Part shown: one piece after another, positions 25,787-34,648 of the stretch | Layout of the letters: the number at the start of each line of letters is the position of its first letter | Numbering within the stretch: the stretch's first letter is position 1 | Assembly: GCA_035651755.1 (NCBI GenBank) | Contig: DASRFA010000049.1 | Span: 1 to 64,000, forward strand | Source of the DNA: DASRFA01 sp035651755 | Lineage (GTDB): Bacteria > Desulfobacterota > Binatia > UBA12015 | Direction: 5' to 3' | Length of the DNA stretch: 64,000 bases | Program-made: the position numbers and the translations under genes | The notes under the pieces: model-generated | Told to the model about the DNA's origin: nothing | What the model saw: the letters and a program-made list of their open reading frames with translations, nothing else | Database searches by the model: none

Positions 25787-27288
25787 GCGCGTTTCGCGTC
25801 CCGCTCTTCCTGCGGGGCGAGGTCGTCGAACAGGACTGGGTCGAGTTCGGGACCCGCGGCAGCGGGCGATCGTTCCTCGCGCCCGACCCGCACGTCTGGG
25901 CCGAGCGCCTGCCGCTCGCGAGCCCGGGCGACATGGCGGACCTGCACGCGGTGCCCTTCGACGAGATCCTGGACGTGCTCGCCGAGCTCGGAAAGGCGCT
26001 CGCGTTCGCGACCAACCGCCACGTGCGCGAGGCCTACGAGGCGGGCCTCGTCGCCGCGAACTATCCCGCGTCGATGCTGAAGCAGAGCTACGTCGCGTTG
26101 CCGTACGTCTTCGAGCGGGACTACGTCCGCGAGATCGCCGAGGCCTGCGTCGGGACGGAGTACTTGAACGGCTGGGTCACCCGCCGCCTCCTCGACGGCC
26201 GCGAGCTTCGCGTCCGCGCGTTCGGCGCCCGCACGCTCCACGTGCCGGCGGGGAATGGCGGCCTCGTGTCGGCGGTCACGATCATCCGGAACGCGATCAC
26301 GCGCAGCGACGCGATCGTGAAGGTCCCGTCGAACGACCCGCTGACGGCGATCGCGATCGCGCGCACGCTCGCCGACGTCGCGCCCCGCCATCCGCTCACC
26401 CGCCACCTCGCGGTCGCCTACTGGAAGGGCGGGGACGCCGCGGTCGAGGAGAGGATCTGCCGGCCGGAGAGGATCGAGAAGATCGTCGCGTGGGGCGGCT
26501 TCGCGTCCGTCAAGCACGTGGCGAGATACATCCAGCCGGGCCTCGACCTGATCGCGCTCGATCCCAAGCGGAGCGCGACGATCATCGGGCGCGAGGCGTT
26601 CGAGAGCGAGGCGACGATGCGCGAGGTCGCGGTCCGGACCGCCTGCGACATCGGGGTGGCGAACCAGGAAGGGTGCGCGTGCGCGCGCGTCGTCTGGGCG
26701 CTCTCCGGCACCGACGCCGCGGGCCTCGCGACGTTGAACCGCTTCGGGGAGCTCGTCTACGAGGCGCTGCTCGCGCTCCCCGACACCATCAGCACGAAGC
26801 CGAAGACCTTCGACCCGACCCTCGGCGATCACCTCGCCGCGACCCGCCTCGGCGGGGAGGAGTGGTACCGCGTCATCGGCGGCGACGACCGCGAGGGCGC
26901 GATCATCGTCTCCCAGATCGACGAGCCGGTCGACTACGCTCCGATGCTGTCGTCGCGCGTCGCGAACCTCGTCCCGGTCGACGACCTCTCGCGGATCACC
27001 GACGCCGTGAACGCGTACACGCAGACGATCGGGATCTGGCCCGAGAGCCTGAAGCGGGAGCTCCGCGACCTCCTCCCGCTCTTCGGCGCGCAGCGCCTGA
27101 CCTCGCTCGGCTACGCCTGCAACGTCGCGATCGCGATGCCGCAGGACGCGATGGAGCCGCTCCGGCGCATGTGCAAGTGGATCGTCGAGGAGACCTGCGA
27201 CCCGGCCGTCGTGCCGCCGATGTGGCAGGCGCCGGCAAGCGCCGACCCGCCCCTCGTGCGGGGCCCGGAGGCTCGCCCGGGGGCGTGA
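25783..27288 (+). CDS. luxC: LuxC-like fatty acyl reductase
   Basis: 501 residues with a GTG start that overlaps the luxE stop (GTGA). Aldehyde-dehydrogenase-related fold: VPAGNGGLVSAVTIIRNAITRSDAIVKVPSNDPL matches the nucleotide-binding segment of LuxC, about residues 154-186. The candidate catalytic Cys is Cys298 or Cys300 in NQEGCACARVVW. C-terminal ITDAVNAYTQTIGIWPE and the FGAQRLTSLGYA segment are family-typical. It reduces an acyl thioester to a long-chain aldehyde with NADPH, working with LuxE. Cytosolic. Confidence 0.85.
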   Translation: MSAFRVPLFLRGEVVEQDWVEFGTRGSGRSFLAPDPHVWAERLPLASPGDMADLHAVPFDEILDVLAELGKALAFATNRHVREAYEAGLVAANYPASMLKQSYVALPYVFERDYVREIAEACVGTEYLNGWVTRRLLDGRELRVRAFGARTLHVPAGNGGLVSAVTIIRNAITRSDAIVKVPSNDPLTAIAIARTLADVAPRHPLTRHLAVAYWKGGDAAVEERICRPERIEKIVAWGGFASVKHVARYIQPGLDLIALDPKRSATIIGREAFESEATMREVAVRTACDIGVANQEGCACARVVWALSGTDAAGLATLNRFGELVYEALLALPDTISTKPKTFDPTLGDHLAATRLGGEEWYRVIGGDDREGAIIVSQIDEPVDYAPMLSSRVANLVPVDDLSRITDAVNAYTQTIGIWPESLKRELRDLLPLFGAQRLTSLGYACNVAIAMPQDAMEPLRRMCKWIVEETCDPAVVPPMWQAPASADPPLVRGPEARPGA

Positions 27289-27323
27289 CCTTTTCCGGCC
27301 CGCGTCGTTCTAGGATTCGGACG

Positions 27324-27896
27324 ATGCGGCAATTGGCGCGAGCAGGCACGGCCGAGAGCCGGGCGGAGCAGGACCGCGAGCGCGAGCGTGCGCTCGTCGA
27401 GGCCGCCCAGAAGGATCGCCGTCGCTTCGCGCCGCTCTACGAGGCGAACTTCGCCGTCGTGTACGCGTATCTCGCGCGCCGGGTCCGCGAGCGGGCGGAC
27501 GTCGAGGACCTGACCGCGGAGGTCTTCCGGAAGGCGATCGGCGGCCTCGACGGCTTCGACTGGCGCGGTGCGCCGTTCGCCGCGTGGCTCCTCCGGATCG
27601 CCGCCAACACGCTCACCGACCGGGCGCGCCGCGCGCTCCGCGCGGTTCCACCGGCGCCGGCGGCGGCCAGCGAGCGGGAGCACGTCGATCGCGACGCGGT
27701 CGAGCAGGCGGAGCTCTTCCGGCTGGTCGCGGAGCTTCCCGCGGACCAGCGCCGGGTCATCGAGCTCCGCTTCGCGCACGAGCGATCGATCCGCGAGATC
27801 GCGCTCGCGCTCGACCGCAGCGAGGGTGCGGTCAAGCAGCTGCAGCTCCGGGCGCTCCAGTCGCTCCGGAAGAAGATGTCGAGGAACGATGGCTAG
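27324..27896 (+). CDS. ECF-type RNA polymerase sigma factor
   Basis: 190 residues. Region 2 spans FAPLYEANFAVVYAYLARRVRERADVEDLTAEVF onward with the AWLLRIAANTLTDRARR core; region 4 is LPADQRRVIELRFAHERSIREIALALDRSEGAVKQLQLRA. Only regions 2 and 4 are present, as in ECF sigma factors. ATG 27324 follows luxC by 35 bp; the stop overlaps the cupin gene start by 8 bp, typical of a sigma/anti-sigma pair. It probably directs transcription of this locus or a wider regulon. Confidence 0.88.
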   Translation: MRQLARAGTAESRAEQDRERERALVEAAQKDRRRFAPLYEANFAVVYAYLARRVRERADVEDLTAEVFRKAIGGLDGFDWRGAPFAAWLLRIAANTLTDRARRALRAVPPAPAAASEREHVDRDAVEQAELFRLVAELPADQRRVIELRFAHERSIREIALALDRSEGAVKQLQLRALQSLRKKMSRNDG

Positions 27897-28428
27897 ACCG
27901 AATCCGAGCGACGCGCTCGACCGCGCGCTGACGGCGGCGCTCGCCGGACAAGCTCCGCCGGCGGGCTCCGAGGACACCGACTTCGCCGGCCTCGTGGAGA
28001 TCGCGCTCGCGCTGCGCGGCCTCCCGCGAGCCGATTTCCGCGACGCACTCTCCGCGGAGCTCTCGCCGCCGATCGTCCCGCATGACCTGCGCGAGGCCGT
28101 CAAGAACCTTCCGCCGCTCCACCTGCGCTCCCTCGGCACGCTCGATCGCGCGACCATCGGCGTGTTCACGTTCTCGGGCAGCGCGCCGTGGGAGCGCCAT
28201 CCCGACGGGGACGAGCTCATCGTCGTGCTCGACGGCGGCGGTGAGATCACCCTGCTGCCGGACGGAGACGGCGAGCCGATCCGCGCCGCGCTGGGGCCCG
28301 GCCGGCTGTTCGTCTGCCCGAACGGGCTTTGGCACCGGCCGGTTGCGACCCCGACGATGACGGCGCTCTACGTCACGCCGCTCATCGGCAGCGAGCACTC
28401 GTGGGCGGAGGACCCGCGCGTCGGGTGA
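27889..28428 (+). CDS. cupin-domain protein, candidate anti-sigma factor
   Basis: 179 residues. The N terminus (about 1-60) is helical with ALALRGLPRADFRDALSAEL, a pattern common at the start of anti-sigma proteins. The rest is a cupin: APWERHPDGDELIVVLDGGGEI gives His and Glu metal ligands, and LWHRP near the end gives another His. ChrR-type anti-sigma factors also fuse a helical domain to a metal-binding cupin. The 8-bp overlap with the sigma factor supports a regulatory partnership. The signal could be a metal, peroxide or small ligand; none is shown by sequence. Confidence 0.7.
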   Translation: MARPNPSDALDRALTAALAGQAPPAGSEDTDFAGLVEIALALRGLPRADFRDALSAELSPPIVPHDLREAVKNLPPLHLRSLGTLDRATIGVFTFSGSAPWERHPDGDELIVVLDGGGEITLLPDGDGEPIRAALGPGRLFVCPNGLWHRPVATPTMTALYVTPLIGSEHSWAEDPRVG

Positions 28429-28495
28429 GCGCGCGGAGACGACGGCGAGCGAAAGCGACGGACGCAGGCGACGAACGACGCGGACGGAGGATACG

Positions 28496-28945
28496 ATGGC
28501 GGAGAAAGCGCAGTTGGTGACGCCCTACATCTGCTGCCGGAACGCAACGGGCGCGCTCGAGTTCTACGCGAAGGGTTTCGGAGCGCGCGAGCTGATCCGG
28601 TTCACCGACCCGGGCGGCAAGATCGGACACGCCGAGATCGAGATCGAGGGCGCGCACGTCATGATCTCCGACGAATGGCCCGAGGGCGGCGTCTTCAGCC
28701 CGGAGAAGTACGGCGGGACCTCGTGCGCGCTTCGGCTCGTCGTCGCCGACGTCGACGCGCTCGCGAAGCGCGCGGTCGCGGCCGGCGCGACCATCGAGCG
28801 CCCGCCGAACGACGAGCCGTACGGCGATCGCGCGTGCTGGCTGCGCGACCCGTTCGGCCATCGCTGGCTCCTCGCGACGCCGATCGAGCAGGTGTCGCGC
28901 GAGGAGCTCCGGCGCCGCATGGGCGACGCGTTCCTCGTCGAGTGA
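28496..28945 (+). CDS. VOC-family (glyoxalase/PhnB-like) protein
   Basis: 149 residues with two beta-alpha-beta-beta-beta modules: TPYICCRNATGALEFYAKGFGARE, then HAEIEIEGAHVMISDEWPE, VVADVDALAKRAVAAGAT and DRACWLRDPFGHRWLLATP. This is the PhnB/glyoxalase-like layout found in dioxygenases, resistance proteins and unassigned members. GGAGG is 6 bases before ATG 28496. It sits 67 bp after the cupin gene in the same direction. Cytosolic; reaction unknown. Confidence 0.8.
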   Translation: MAEKAQLVTPYICCRNATGALEFYAKGFGARELIRFTDPGGKIGHAEIEIEGAHVMISDEWPEGGVFSPEKYGGTSCALRLVVADVDALAKRAVAAGATIERPPNDEPYGDRACWLRDPFGHRWLLATPIEQVSREELRRRMGDAFLVE

Positions 28946-28968
28946 CGGGCGCAAGGAGGAGAACGACG

Positions 28969-30027
28969 ATGTCGACGACCACCGAACAGAAGACGGCGAC
29001 GGCGCCCGGGCTACCGCCCGGGCTGCTCCTCTACCAGATGTCGATCGGTCACTACGTGTCGCGCGCGCTCCACCTGGCCGCGAAGCTGAACGTCGCCGAC
29101 CTGCTCGCCGACGGCCCGCGTGCGGCCGCGGATCTCGCTCGGGCGACGGAGACGCACGCGCCGTCGCTCCAGCGGGTCCTGCGCCTGCTCGCGAGCGTCG
29201 GCGTCTTCGAGGAGCAGGACGGCGGCCGCTTCGCGCTGACGCCGCTCGGCGAGCTGCTGCGGTCCGACGTGACGGGCTCGGCGCGCGCCTCCGTGATCCT
29301 CTTCGCGGGCACGCGCATCCAGGACAGCTGGAAGGACCTCGAGTACTGCGTCCGGACGGGAAACCCCGCCTTCCGGCGCACGTCGCCCGACGGCGACGCG
29401 TTCACCGCCCTCACCTCCGACCCCGAGGCGGCCGCGATCTTCGACCAGGCGATGGCGACCTTCGCGCCGCAGACCGCGGCCGCGGTCGCCGCGGCGTACG
29501 ACTTCGGCGCGTTCGAGCGCGTCGTGGACGTCGGCGGCGGCAATGGCGCGATCCTGGTCGGGATCCTGAAGGCGAACCCACGTCTCCGCGGCGTCGTGTT
29601 CGACCAGCCGCACGTCGCGGCGCGGGCGCGCGAGCACGTCGCCGCCGCCGGCATGGCGGACCGCCTGGAGGTCGCCGGCGGAAGCTTCTTCGACGACGTG
29701 CCGCCGGGCGCGGACGCATACCTCCTGAAGCACGTCATCCACGACTGGGACGACGACCAGGCCGCGGCGATCCTCCGCCGCTGCCGCGCCGCGATGCCGC
29801 CGCACGCGAAGCTGCTGATCGTGGAGGGCGTCTACCCCGCTCGCATCGACGGCTCGCTCGCGAGCCGCGGCGCCGCGGCCAACGACGTCAACATGCTCGT
29901 CTCGACCGGCGGGCGGCAGAGGTCGGAAGCGGAATTCCGGAGCCTCTACGAGGCGTCGGGCTTCCGCTTGGAGCGCATCGTACCGACGATGGCACCCGTC
30001 TGCGTGATCGAGGGCGAGCCGGCCTGA
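28969..30027 (+). CDS. SAM-dependent O-methyltransferase
   Basis: 352 residues, caffeate/hydroxyneurosporene-type family. N-terminal winged-helix dimerisation domain (YQMSIGHYVSRALHLAAKLNVADLLADG), then the SAM fold with VVDVGGGNGAILVGIL (motif I) and LLKHVIHDWDDDQAAAIL, whose His is the usual catalytic base of this family. AAGGAGG precedes ATG 28969. Gap of 23 bp after the VOC gene. It probably methylates a hydroxyl of a secondary metabolite or quinone-like substrate. Confidence 0.88.
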   Translation: MSTTTEQKTATAPGLPPGLLLYQMSIGHYVSRALHLAAKLNVADLLADGPRAAADLARATETHAPSLQRVLRLLASVGVFEEQDGGRFALTPLGELLRSDVTGSARASVILFAGTRIQDSWKDLEYCVRTGNPAFRRTSPDGDAFTALTSDPEAAAIFDQAMATFAPQTAAAVAAAYDFGAFERVVDVGGGNGAILVGILKANPRLRGVVFDQPHVAARAREHVAAAGMADRLEVAGGSFFDDVPPGADAYLLKHVIHDWDDDQAAAILRRCRAAMPPHAKLLIVEGVYPARIDGSLASRGAAANDVNMLVSTGGRQRSEAEFRSLYEASGFRLERIVPTMAPVCVIEGEPA

Positions 30028-30072
30028 CGGGCGAGCGCTCGCAGCGCACCGGCGACGGCGGCGCCGTCGGGG

Positions 30073-30618
30073 TCACGCCTCGGGCGTCAGGACGAAGCGC
30101 GCCGCCGTCCCCGGCGGTCCCTGCAAGTCCTCGCGCGCGACGCGCACCCGGTCGCCGAAGTAGTCGACGCATCCGAGGATCAGGCCCTCGGCGAGGTCCG
30201 CGAGCGGCCGGGCCGACCGGTACGTCATCTCGAGGCCGCCCGCGCCGGTCGGCGTGCATGCGAACCCGGGGAAGTCGGCATCGGGGTAGAGCTTCCGGAG
30301 CTCGCCGTGGACGTAGGTGTCGATACTCGAGAGGAGCGCGACCGCGGACGACGCGTCGTGCAGGAACGCCGGGTAGAGCGTCGCGAAGTAGCGGAAGAGG
30401 TGCCTCCCGAAGCGCGCCAGCACGACGCCCCGCTCCTCGCCCGCCGCCGCCGCGATCTGATCGGCGAGGTGCACGAGGTCGGCCAGCTCGTAGCGACGGC
30501 CGGCCTCGTAGCCGGCGGCGGCGCTGGCGCCGTCGCGGCTGGTCAGACCCGCGGCGGCGTCCGGTGCGATGCTGTCGGCCGCGAATTCGACCAGCTCATT
30601 GAGGATCTCGCCCCTCAT
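30073..30618 (-). CDS. H-NOX (haem NO/O2-binding) protein
   Basis: 181 residues from ATG 30618 (GAGGGG upstream). H-NOX hallmarks: N terminus MRGEILNELVEFA, the haem-ligand region SSIDTYVHGELRKLYPDA with proximal His104, and the haem-propionate motif YxSxR at 133-137 (YRSAR). FGRHLFRYFATLYPAFL is also family-typical. Bacterial H-NOX proteins sense NO or O2 and usually sit beside a histidine kinase or cyclic-di-GMP enzyme. Neither is adjacent here. The neighbour is the convergent methyltransferase. Free-standing cytosolic sensor is likely. Confidence 0.85.
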   Translation of the reverse strand: MRGEILNELVEFAADSIAPDAAAGLTSRDGASAAAGYEAGRRYELADLVHLADQIAAAAGEERGVVLARFGRHLFRYFATLYPAFLHDASSAVALLSSIDTYVHGELRKLYPDADFPGFACTPTGAGGLEMTYRSARPLADLAEGLILGCVDYFGDRVRVAREDLQGPPGTAARFVLTPEA

Positions 30619-31034
30619 GGCACCCCTCACGTCGGTTCCAAGCACGAAGCGCCCCGCCCGGGCAATCGAATGGGCGCACCTCGTCGCGTTTCACCCCACA
30701 GGCGTTCAATCCGGGGTGAACAATGTACGGTCGAGCCGGGAGTCGCGCCTCGGAGCGTCCAGTCGACGATGCTCCGCCGCCAGCTCGAGCACGTGGATGT
30801 CCCGGCCCGGGCATCGAAGGAGCCTCGCGAGGTCGTCGTTGCGCTTCACGTGGCGGATCTCCCTCACGCGCTCGATGCGCGTGCGCAGGCGCTCCGTAGA
30901 AACGCGTGCGCCGTCAGGCGGACGTACGAATTGACGTTGCGACCGCAAACGAGTGCGATGCGAACGTCGCACCAAAGAAACTGCTCTCGCGCGCGGCGGT
31001 GGTCGGGCCGCGCGCAGTCGCCAGGAGGGATCCG
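30619..31034. other. divergent intergenic region with inverted repeat
   Basis: 416 bp between the H-NOX gene and the exported protein at 31035. An inverted repeat TTCACCCC (30690-30697) / GGGGTGAA (30713-30720) lies 70-100 bp upstream of the H-NOX start and could be an operator. A minus-strand open frame in this interval was considered and not called. Nothing else recognised. Confidence 0.4.
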
Positions 31035-32249
31035 ATGCCCATGCCAGGCCGCCACCGCCGCTTTTCGCTCGCCGGTCCTGTGCTCGCGCTCGTTCTCGTC
31101 GCGTGCCGACCGGCATGCGCGTTCGACGTCGTGCTGAACGCGCAGGGCGAGTTCCTCGACGCGTACCTCGTGAACGGAACGCCGTATCCGCCGAAGGTCG
31201 TCTTCATCGACCCGGATCCGGCCAATCCCGACTCGCTCGGCGTCCCGCCGCGCGTCGGACGCCACGTGAACGGGAAGCTCTGCTTCTTCCCGCGCGGCGT
31301 CGGCCACAACGGGCAGTTCGTGATCGCGGACGACACGTACCGCGAGGCGTGCGTCGATCGGGACCCGCCACAGGCGCGCTGCAGCGTCGCCGCGCGCGGC
31401 AACCGCTTCTACGTCGGTCGCGATTCGGACGGCTGGGGCCTCTTCGGCAGCAACGGACGCTGGCGGAAGCGCGTCGTCCAGGTGCCGGGGACGTTCGACC
31501 CGCCGGTGCAGGGCGCGATCGACCCGCAGGGATGCTTCTTCGACGCGCGTGGCAGCCTCTTCCTGACCGACGTCGGGAGCGGCGACCCGCTCGCGCGCGA
31601 CGGAAGCCTCCTCGTCTTCTTCCCGGGCCCGCGCCACCGCTACGATACTTTTTGCTTTCTCGACAAAGGCCTCGCGCAGCCCGGGATGCCGGCCGCCGAC
31701 GCCGCCGGGAACCTCTACGTGCCCGAGCCGGGAGCGGGCCGGGTGAGCAAGTTCGGACCGCCGTTTCCCGCCAGCGAGGCCGACTGCGCCAACCCGGACC
31801 ACCTCGTCGCCGTCGCGCCGACGAAGTCGCTCTACCCGACGCCCGGCTCCGGAACGCCCGCCGGCATCGTCGCCGTGCCCGGCACGGATCACTTCTACGT
31901 CTCGAGCGTGCTGGCCCCGGCCGCGATCGACGAGTACGACGCGAACGGCGTGCTCGTCCGGAACATCGTGCCGCCGGGGGTCGCTTTGAACCCCCTCGGC
32001 ATGGACGTCGGGTCGGACGGCACGCTGTACTTCGCCGAGCTGAACCTGAATCCCGACACGTCGACCGGCTGCGGGCGCGTGTCGATGGTGCGATTCGTCG
32101 CCGGGATGCCGCAGCCGCCGGAGGTGCTCGGCAAGAACCTGAGCTTCCCGGACGGCGTCACGGTGGTCGACTCGTCGCAGCTGCGCGTGAGCTGGACGCG
32201 TCTCCCGCCCGCCCCCGAGCCCGATCCGCGAACCTGCGGCGGCGAGTGA
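31035..32249 (+). CDS. exported propeller-like (NHL-type) protein
   Basis: 404 residues; AGGAGG 6 bases before ATG 31035. Signal sequence with a possible lipobox LVAC (LALVLVACRPACA), so it may be a lipoprotein. The body has repeated beta-strand units of the kind GNLYVPEPGAGRVSKFG, GTDHFYVSSVLAPAAIDEYD, DVGSDGTLYFAELN, suggesting a six-bladed NHL-like propeller. Several Cys pairs. No catalytic motif. It precedes by 10 bp a PQQ-like propeller gene, so they form an exported pair. Confidence 0.75.
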   Translation: MPMPGRHRRFSLAGPVLALVLVACRPACAFDVVLNAQGEFLDAYLVNGTPYPPKVVFIDPDPANPDSLGVPPRVGRHVNGKLCFFPRGVGHNGQFVIADDTYREACVDRDPPQARCSVAARGNRFYVGRDSDGWGLFGSNGRWRKRVVQVPGTFDPPVQGAIDPQGCFFDARGSLFLTDVGSGDPLARDGSLLVFFPGPRHRYDTFCFLDKGLAQPGMPAADAAGNLYVPEPGAGRVSKFGPPFPASEADCANPDHLVAVAPTKSLYPTPGSGTPAGIVAVPGTDHFYVSSVLAPAAIDEYDANGVLVRNIVPPGVALNPLGMDVGSDGTLYFAELNLNPDTSTGCGRVSMVRFVAGMPQPPEVLGKNLSFPDGVTVVDSSQLRVSWTRLPPAPEPDPRTCGGE

Positions 32250-32259
32250 GGAGGCTGCC

Positions 32260-33777
32260 ATGCACGCGATGATCCGTCGCTGCGCGGCCGCGACCGCCGC
32301 ACTCCTGAGCCTTTCCGGTCCCACGAGCGCGCTCGACTGGCCGATGTTCGGCCGCGACCTGGAGCACAGCTTCAGCAACCCCGGCTCCGGGATCGACCGT
32401 AGCAACGTCGCGCTCCTGCAGGAGGTCTGGTCGTTTCCGACCGCCGACGCGGTGACCGCGTCGCCGGCGGTCGTCGACGGCGTCGTCTACGTCGGATCGT
32501 GGGACGGCGCCTTCTACGCGCTCGACGCGGCGACGGGCGCCGTCAAGTGGTCGTTCCCGGTCGACTGCCAGGAGACCGTGCAGCCGATCCCGGCGCGCTG
32601 CCCGGGCGGGCCGAGCGCGCCGGCCGATCGCGTCGAGACGGACGGAGGCCTCATCACGTCGTCGGCCGCCGTCGTCGACGGGAAGGTCTACTTCGCCGGC
32701 GGGAAGACGGTCTACTGCCTGAACGCCGGCGACGGATCGCTCGTGTGGAAGCGGGTGGTGTGCGGGAACCCCGAGGCGCCGGACTGCGAGAACGACGCGC
32801 AGGATCCGACGCGGGTCTTCGCGTCGCCCGCGGTCTCGCGCAACCGCGTGATCGTCGGCCACACGACCGATGGCGACCGGGCGGAGGACATGCTGTACCG
32901 CGGCGGCATCGTCGCGCTCGACGCGCGTACCGGGCGGCTCCGCTGGCGCTTCGAGGTCGATCCCGTGCTCGACGCGAACGGCAAGCCGGTGCGCGTACGC
33001 GGCAAGATCGTCGGGCGGAACCGGAGCTGCGGCCCGGTCTGGTCGTCGGCGGCGATCGATCAGAAGCGAGGGCTCGCCTTCCTCGGCACCGGCGACTGCG
33101 GCTTCGACGCGCCGCCGCCCTACCACGAGGCGATTCTCGCGCTGCGCGTGACGACGGGCCGGCTGCGCTGGGCGTACCGGCCGCGCCAGGGCGACACCTG
33201 CGACTTCGACTTCGGCGCGTCCGCGAACCTGATCGACGTCGGCTCGGAGCGCTGGGTCGGCGTCGGCGGAAAGGACGGCACCTACTACGTGCTGAACCGC
33301 GTCGCGCGGAATCCGGGCGGCGAGCTGGTGTGGCGATCGAACGTCGTCTTCGGCGGATTCGCCGGCGGCTTCGTCGCGTCGACGGCGTTCGACGGGACGC
33401 GCGTGTACGGCGGGACCGCATTCGGCGAGCTCGGAAATCCCGACGGCGCCTGCGACCCGAACGACCCACGCGACACGCCGTTCCAGCAGCCGACCATGCA
33501 CGCGTTCGACCCGGTCGCCCGCACGGTCGCGTGGCAGCAGGACGGAGCCCCGGCGCTCGGGGCGTCGTCAGTCGCGAACGGCGTCGTCTTCGTCGGAACG
33601 CCCGCGCCGCCGTCGCTACGCGCCTTCGACGCGGTCACCGGCTCGCCGCTCGCCGCGTTCCCGATGGCGGGCGCGGTGAACTCGAGCGCCGCTCTGGTGG
33701 GCGATGCGCTCTTCGTCGGCTCCGGCAACTCGAACGACGGCAGCGGCGGAGGAGTGCACGCGCTCCGGGCTCCGTAA
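32260..33777 (+). CDS. exported PQQ-type beta-propeller protein
   Basis: 505 residues with signal peptide (cleavage near TSA-LDW). It opens with LDWPMFGRDLEHSFSNPGSGI, the standard start of PQQ-dependent-dehydrogenase-like propellers such as polyvinyl-alcohol dehydrogenase. Repeats such as VVDGVVYVGSWDGAFYALDA and TGAVKWSFP are propeller blades. Catalytic PQQ contacts cannot be confirmed and no fused cytochrome domain is present. GAGGAGG precedes ATG 32260. It could be a periplasmic alcohol dehydrogenase or a non-catalytic binding protein; a nonaheme cytochrome lies 6 kb away. Confidence 0.78.
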   Translation: MHAMIRRCAAATAALLSLSGPTSALDWPMFGRDLEHSFSNPGSGIDRSNVALLQEVWSFPTADAVTASPAVVDGVVYVGSWDGAFYALDAATGAVKWSFPVDCQETVQPIPARCPGGPSAPADRVETDGGLITSSAAVVDGKVYFAGGKTVYCLNAGDGSLVWKRVVCGNPEAPDCENDAQDPTRVFASPAVSRNRVIVGHTTDGDRAEDMLYRGGIVALDARTGRLRWRFEVDPVLDANGKPVRVRGKIVGRNRSCGPVWSSAAIDQKRGLAFLGTGDCGFDAPPPYHEAILALRVTTGRLRWAYRPRQGDTCDFDFGASANLIDVGSERWVGVGGKDGTYYVLNRVARNPGGELVWRSNVVFGGFAGGFVASTAFDGTRVYGGTAFGELGNPDGACDPNDPRDTPFQQPTMHAFDPVARTVAWQQDGAPALGASSVANGVVFVGTPAPPSLRAFDAVTGSPLAAFPMAGAVNSSAALVGDALFVGSGNSNDGSGGGVHALRAP

Positions 33778-33994
33778 AGCCGCAGCCGCCTTCAACGCTC
33801 GTCGCGTGCGCGCGGCGCTCGCGCTCATTCGCCCTTGTTCGAGCTCGGCGATTCGGCGAGCGTGCGGTCGTGCCGCGCATCGCGATCATCAGGGACCACC
33901 GCACGGCCCGCCGCGGAGCCGCCGGGTGACTCTACCGACCCTGGAAACGGCTCGGTCCGCTGCGCGCTGACGAGCGACTCTCGGCGAGCACGTC

Positions 33995-34630
33995 ATGACC
34001 GACTCCCAGATCGTCGCCTTCTCCGCTGCGGCCGCCGTGCTCACCGTGGCTCCGGGTCCGGACACGATGCTCGTCGTGCGGAACGTCCTCCGCGGCGGTC
34101 GGGCCGACGGCGTCGTGACGACGCTCGGAATCTGCGCAGGCCTGTTCCTGCACGCGACCCTGTCGGCCGTCGGCGTATCGGCCGTGCTCGTTCGCTCCGC
34201 GACCGCGTTCCGGATCCTCCGCCTCGCGGGTGCCTGCTACCTCGCCTGGCTCGGCATCCGGTCGCTCGCGGGAGCGTTGCTGGGCGACGGCGCCGACGAC
34301 GTCGCGGACGGGGTCGCGGCGCGCGCCGTCCCCGCACGTCGCTGCTTCACGGAAGGGCTCCTCAGCAACGTCCTGAATCCGAAGACTGCGGTGTTCTACC
34401 TCGCCCTCCTACCGCAGTTCATCGCGCCGACGGACCGGGTGTTCGAGAAGTCGCTGCTCCTCGCGACGATCCACTACGCAGAAAGCGTCGTGTGGCTCGT
34501 CTTCGTGTCGATCGCGGTGGACCGAACGCGCACCCTGGTCCGTCGACCGATCGTGCGGCGATGGCTCGCAGGCGCTTGTGGCGGCGTTCTGCTCGGATTC
34601 GGCGTCCGCCTCGCGGTCGAGCGCGAATAG
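33995..34630 (+). CDS. LysE/RhtB-family exporter
   Basis: 211 residues with about five or six hydrophobic helices. The family signature is clear: AAVLTVAPGPDTMLVVRNVLRGGRADG near the N terminus, RLAGACYLAWLGIRSL in the middle, and FTEGLLSNVLNPKTAVFYLALLPQF. It exports amino acids or homoserine lactones across the inner membrane; substrate is not predictable. Monocistronic, convergent with the transpeptidase-like gene (18 bp). Confidence 0.9.
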   Translation: MTDSQIVAFSAAAAVLTVAPGPDTMLVVRNVLRGGRADGVVTTLGICAGLFLHATLSAVGVSAVLVRSATAFRILRLAGACYLAWLGIRSLAGALLGDGADDVADGVAARAVPARRCFTEGLLSNVLNPKTAVFYLALLPQFIAPTDRVFEKSLLLATIHYAESVVWLVFVSIAVDRTRTLVRRPIVRRWLAGACGGVLLGFGVRLAVERE

Positions 34631-34648
34631 AGGGATCGCGTACCCGGG

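Noticed and set aside
24362..27288. A light-producing lux operon
   Set aside because: LuxE and LuxC homologues are present but luciferase LuxA/LuxB and LuxD are absent.
30706..31116. 136-codon minus-strand open frame upstream of the H-NOX gene
   Set aside because: No RBS, no family similarity that I can recognise, and it overlaps the start of a well-supported exported protein.
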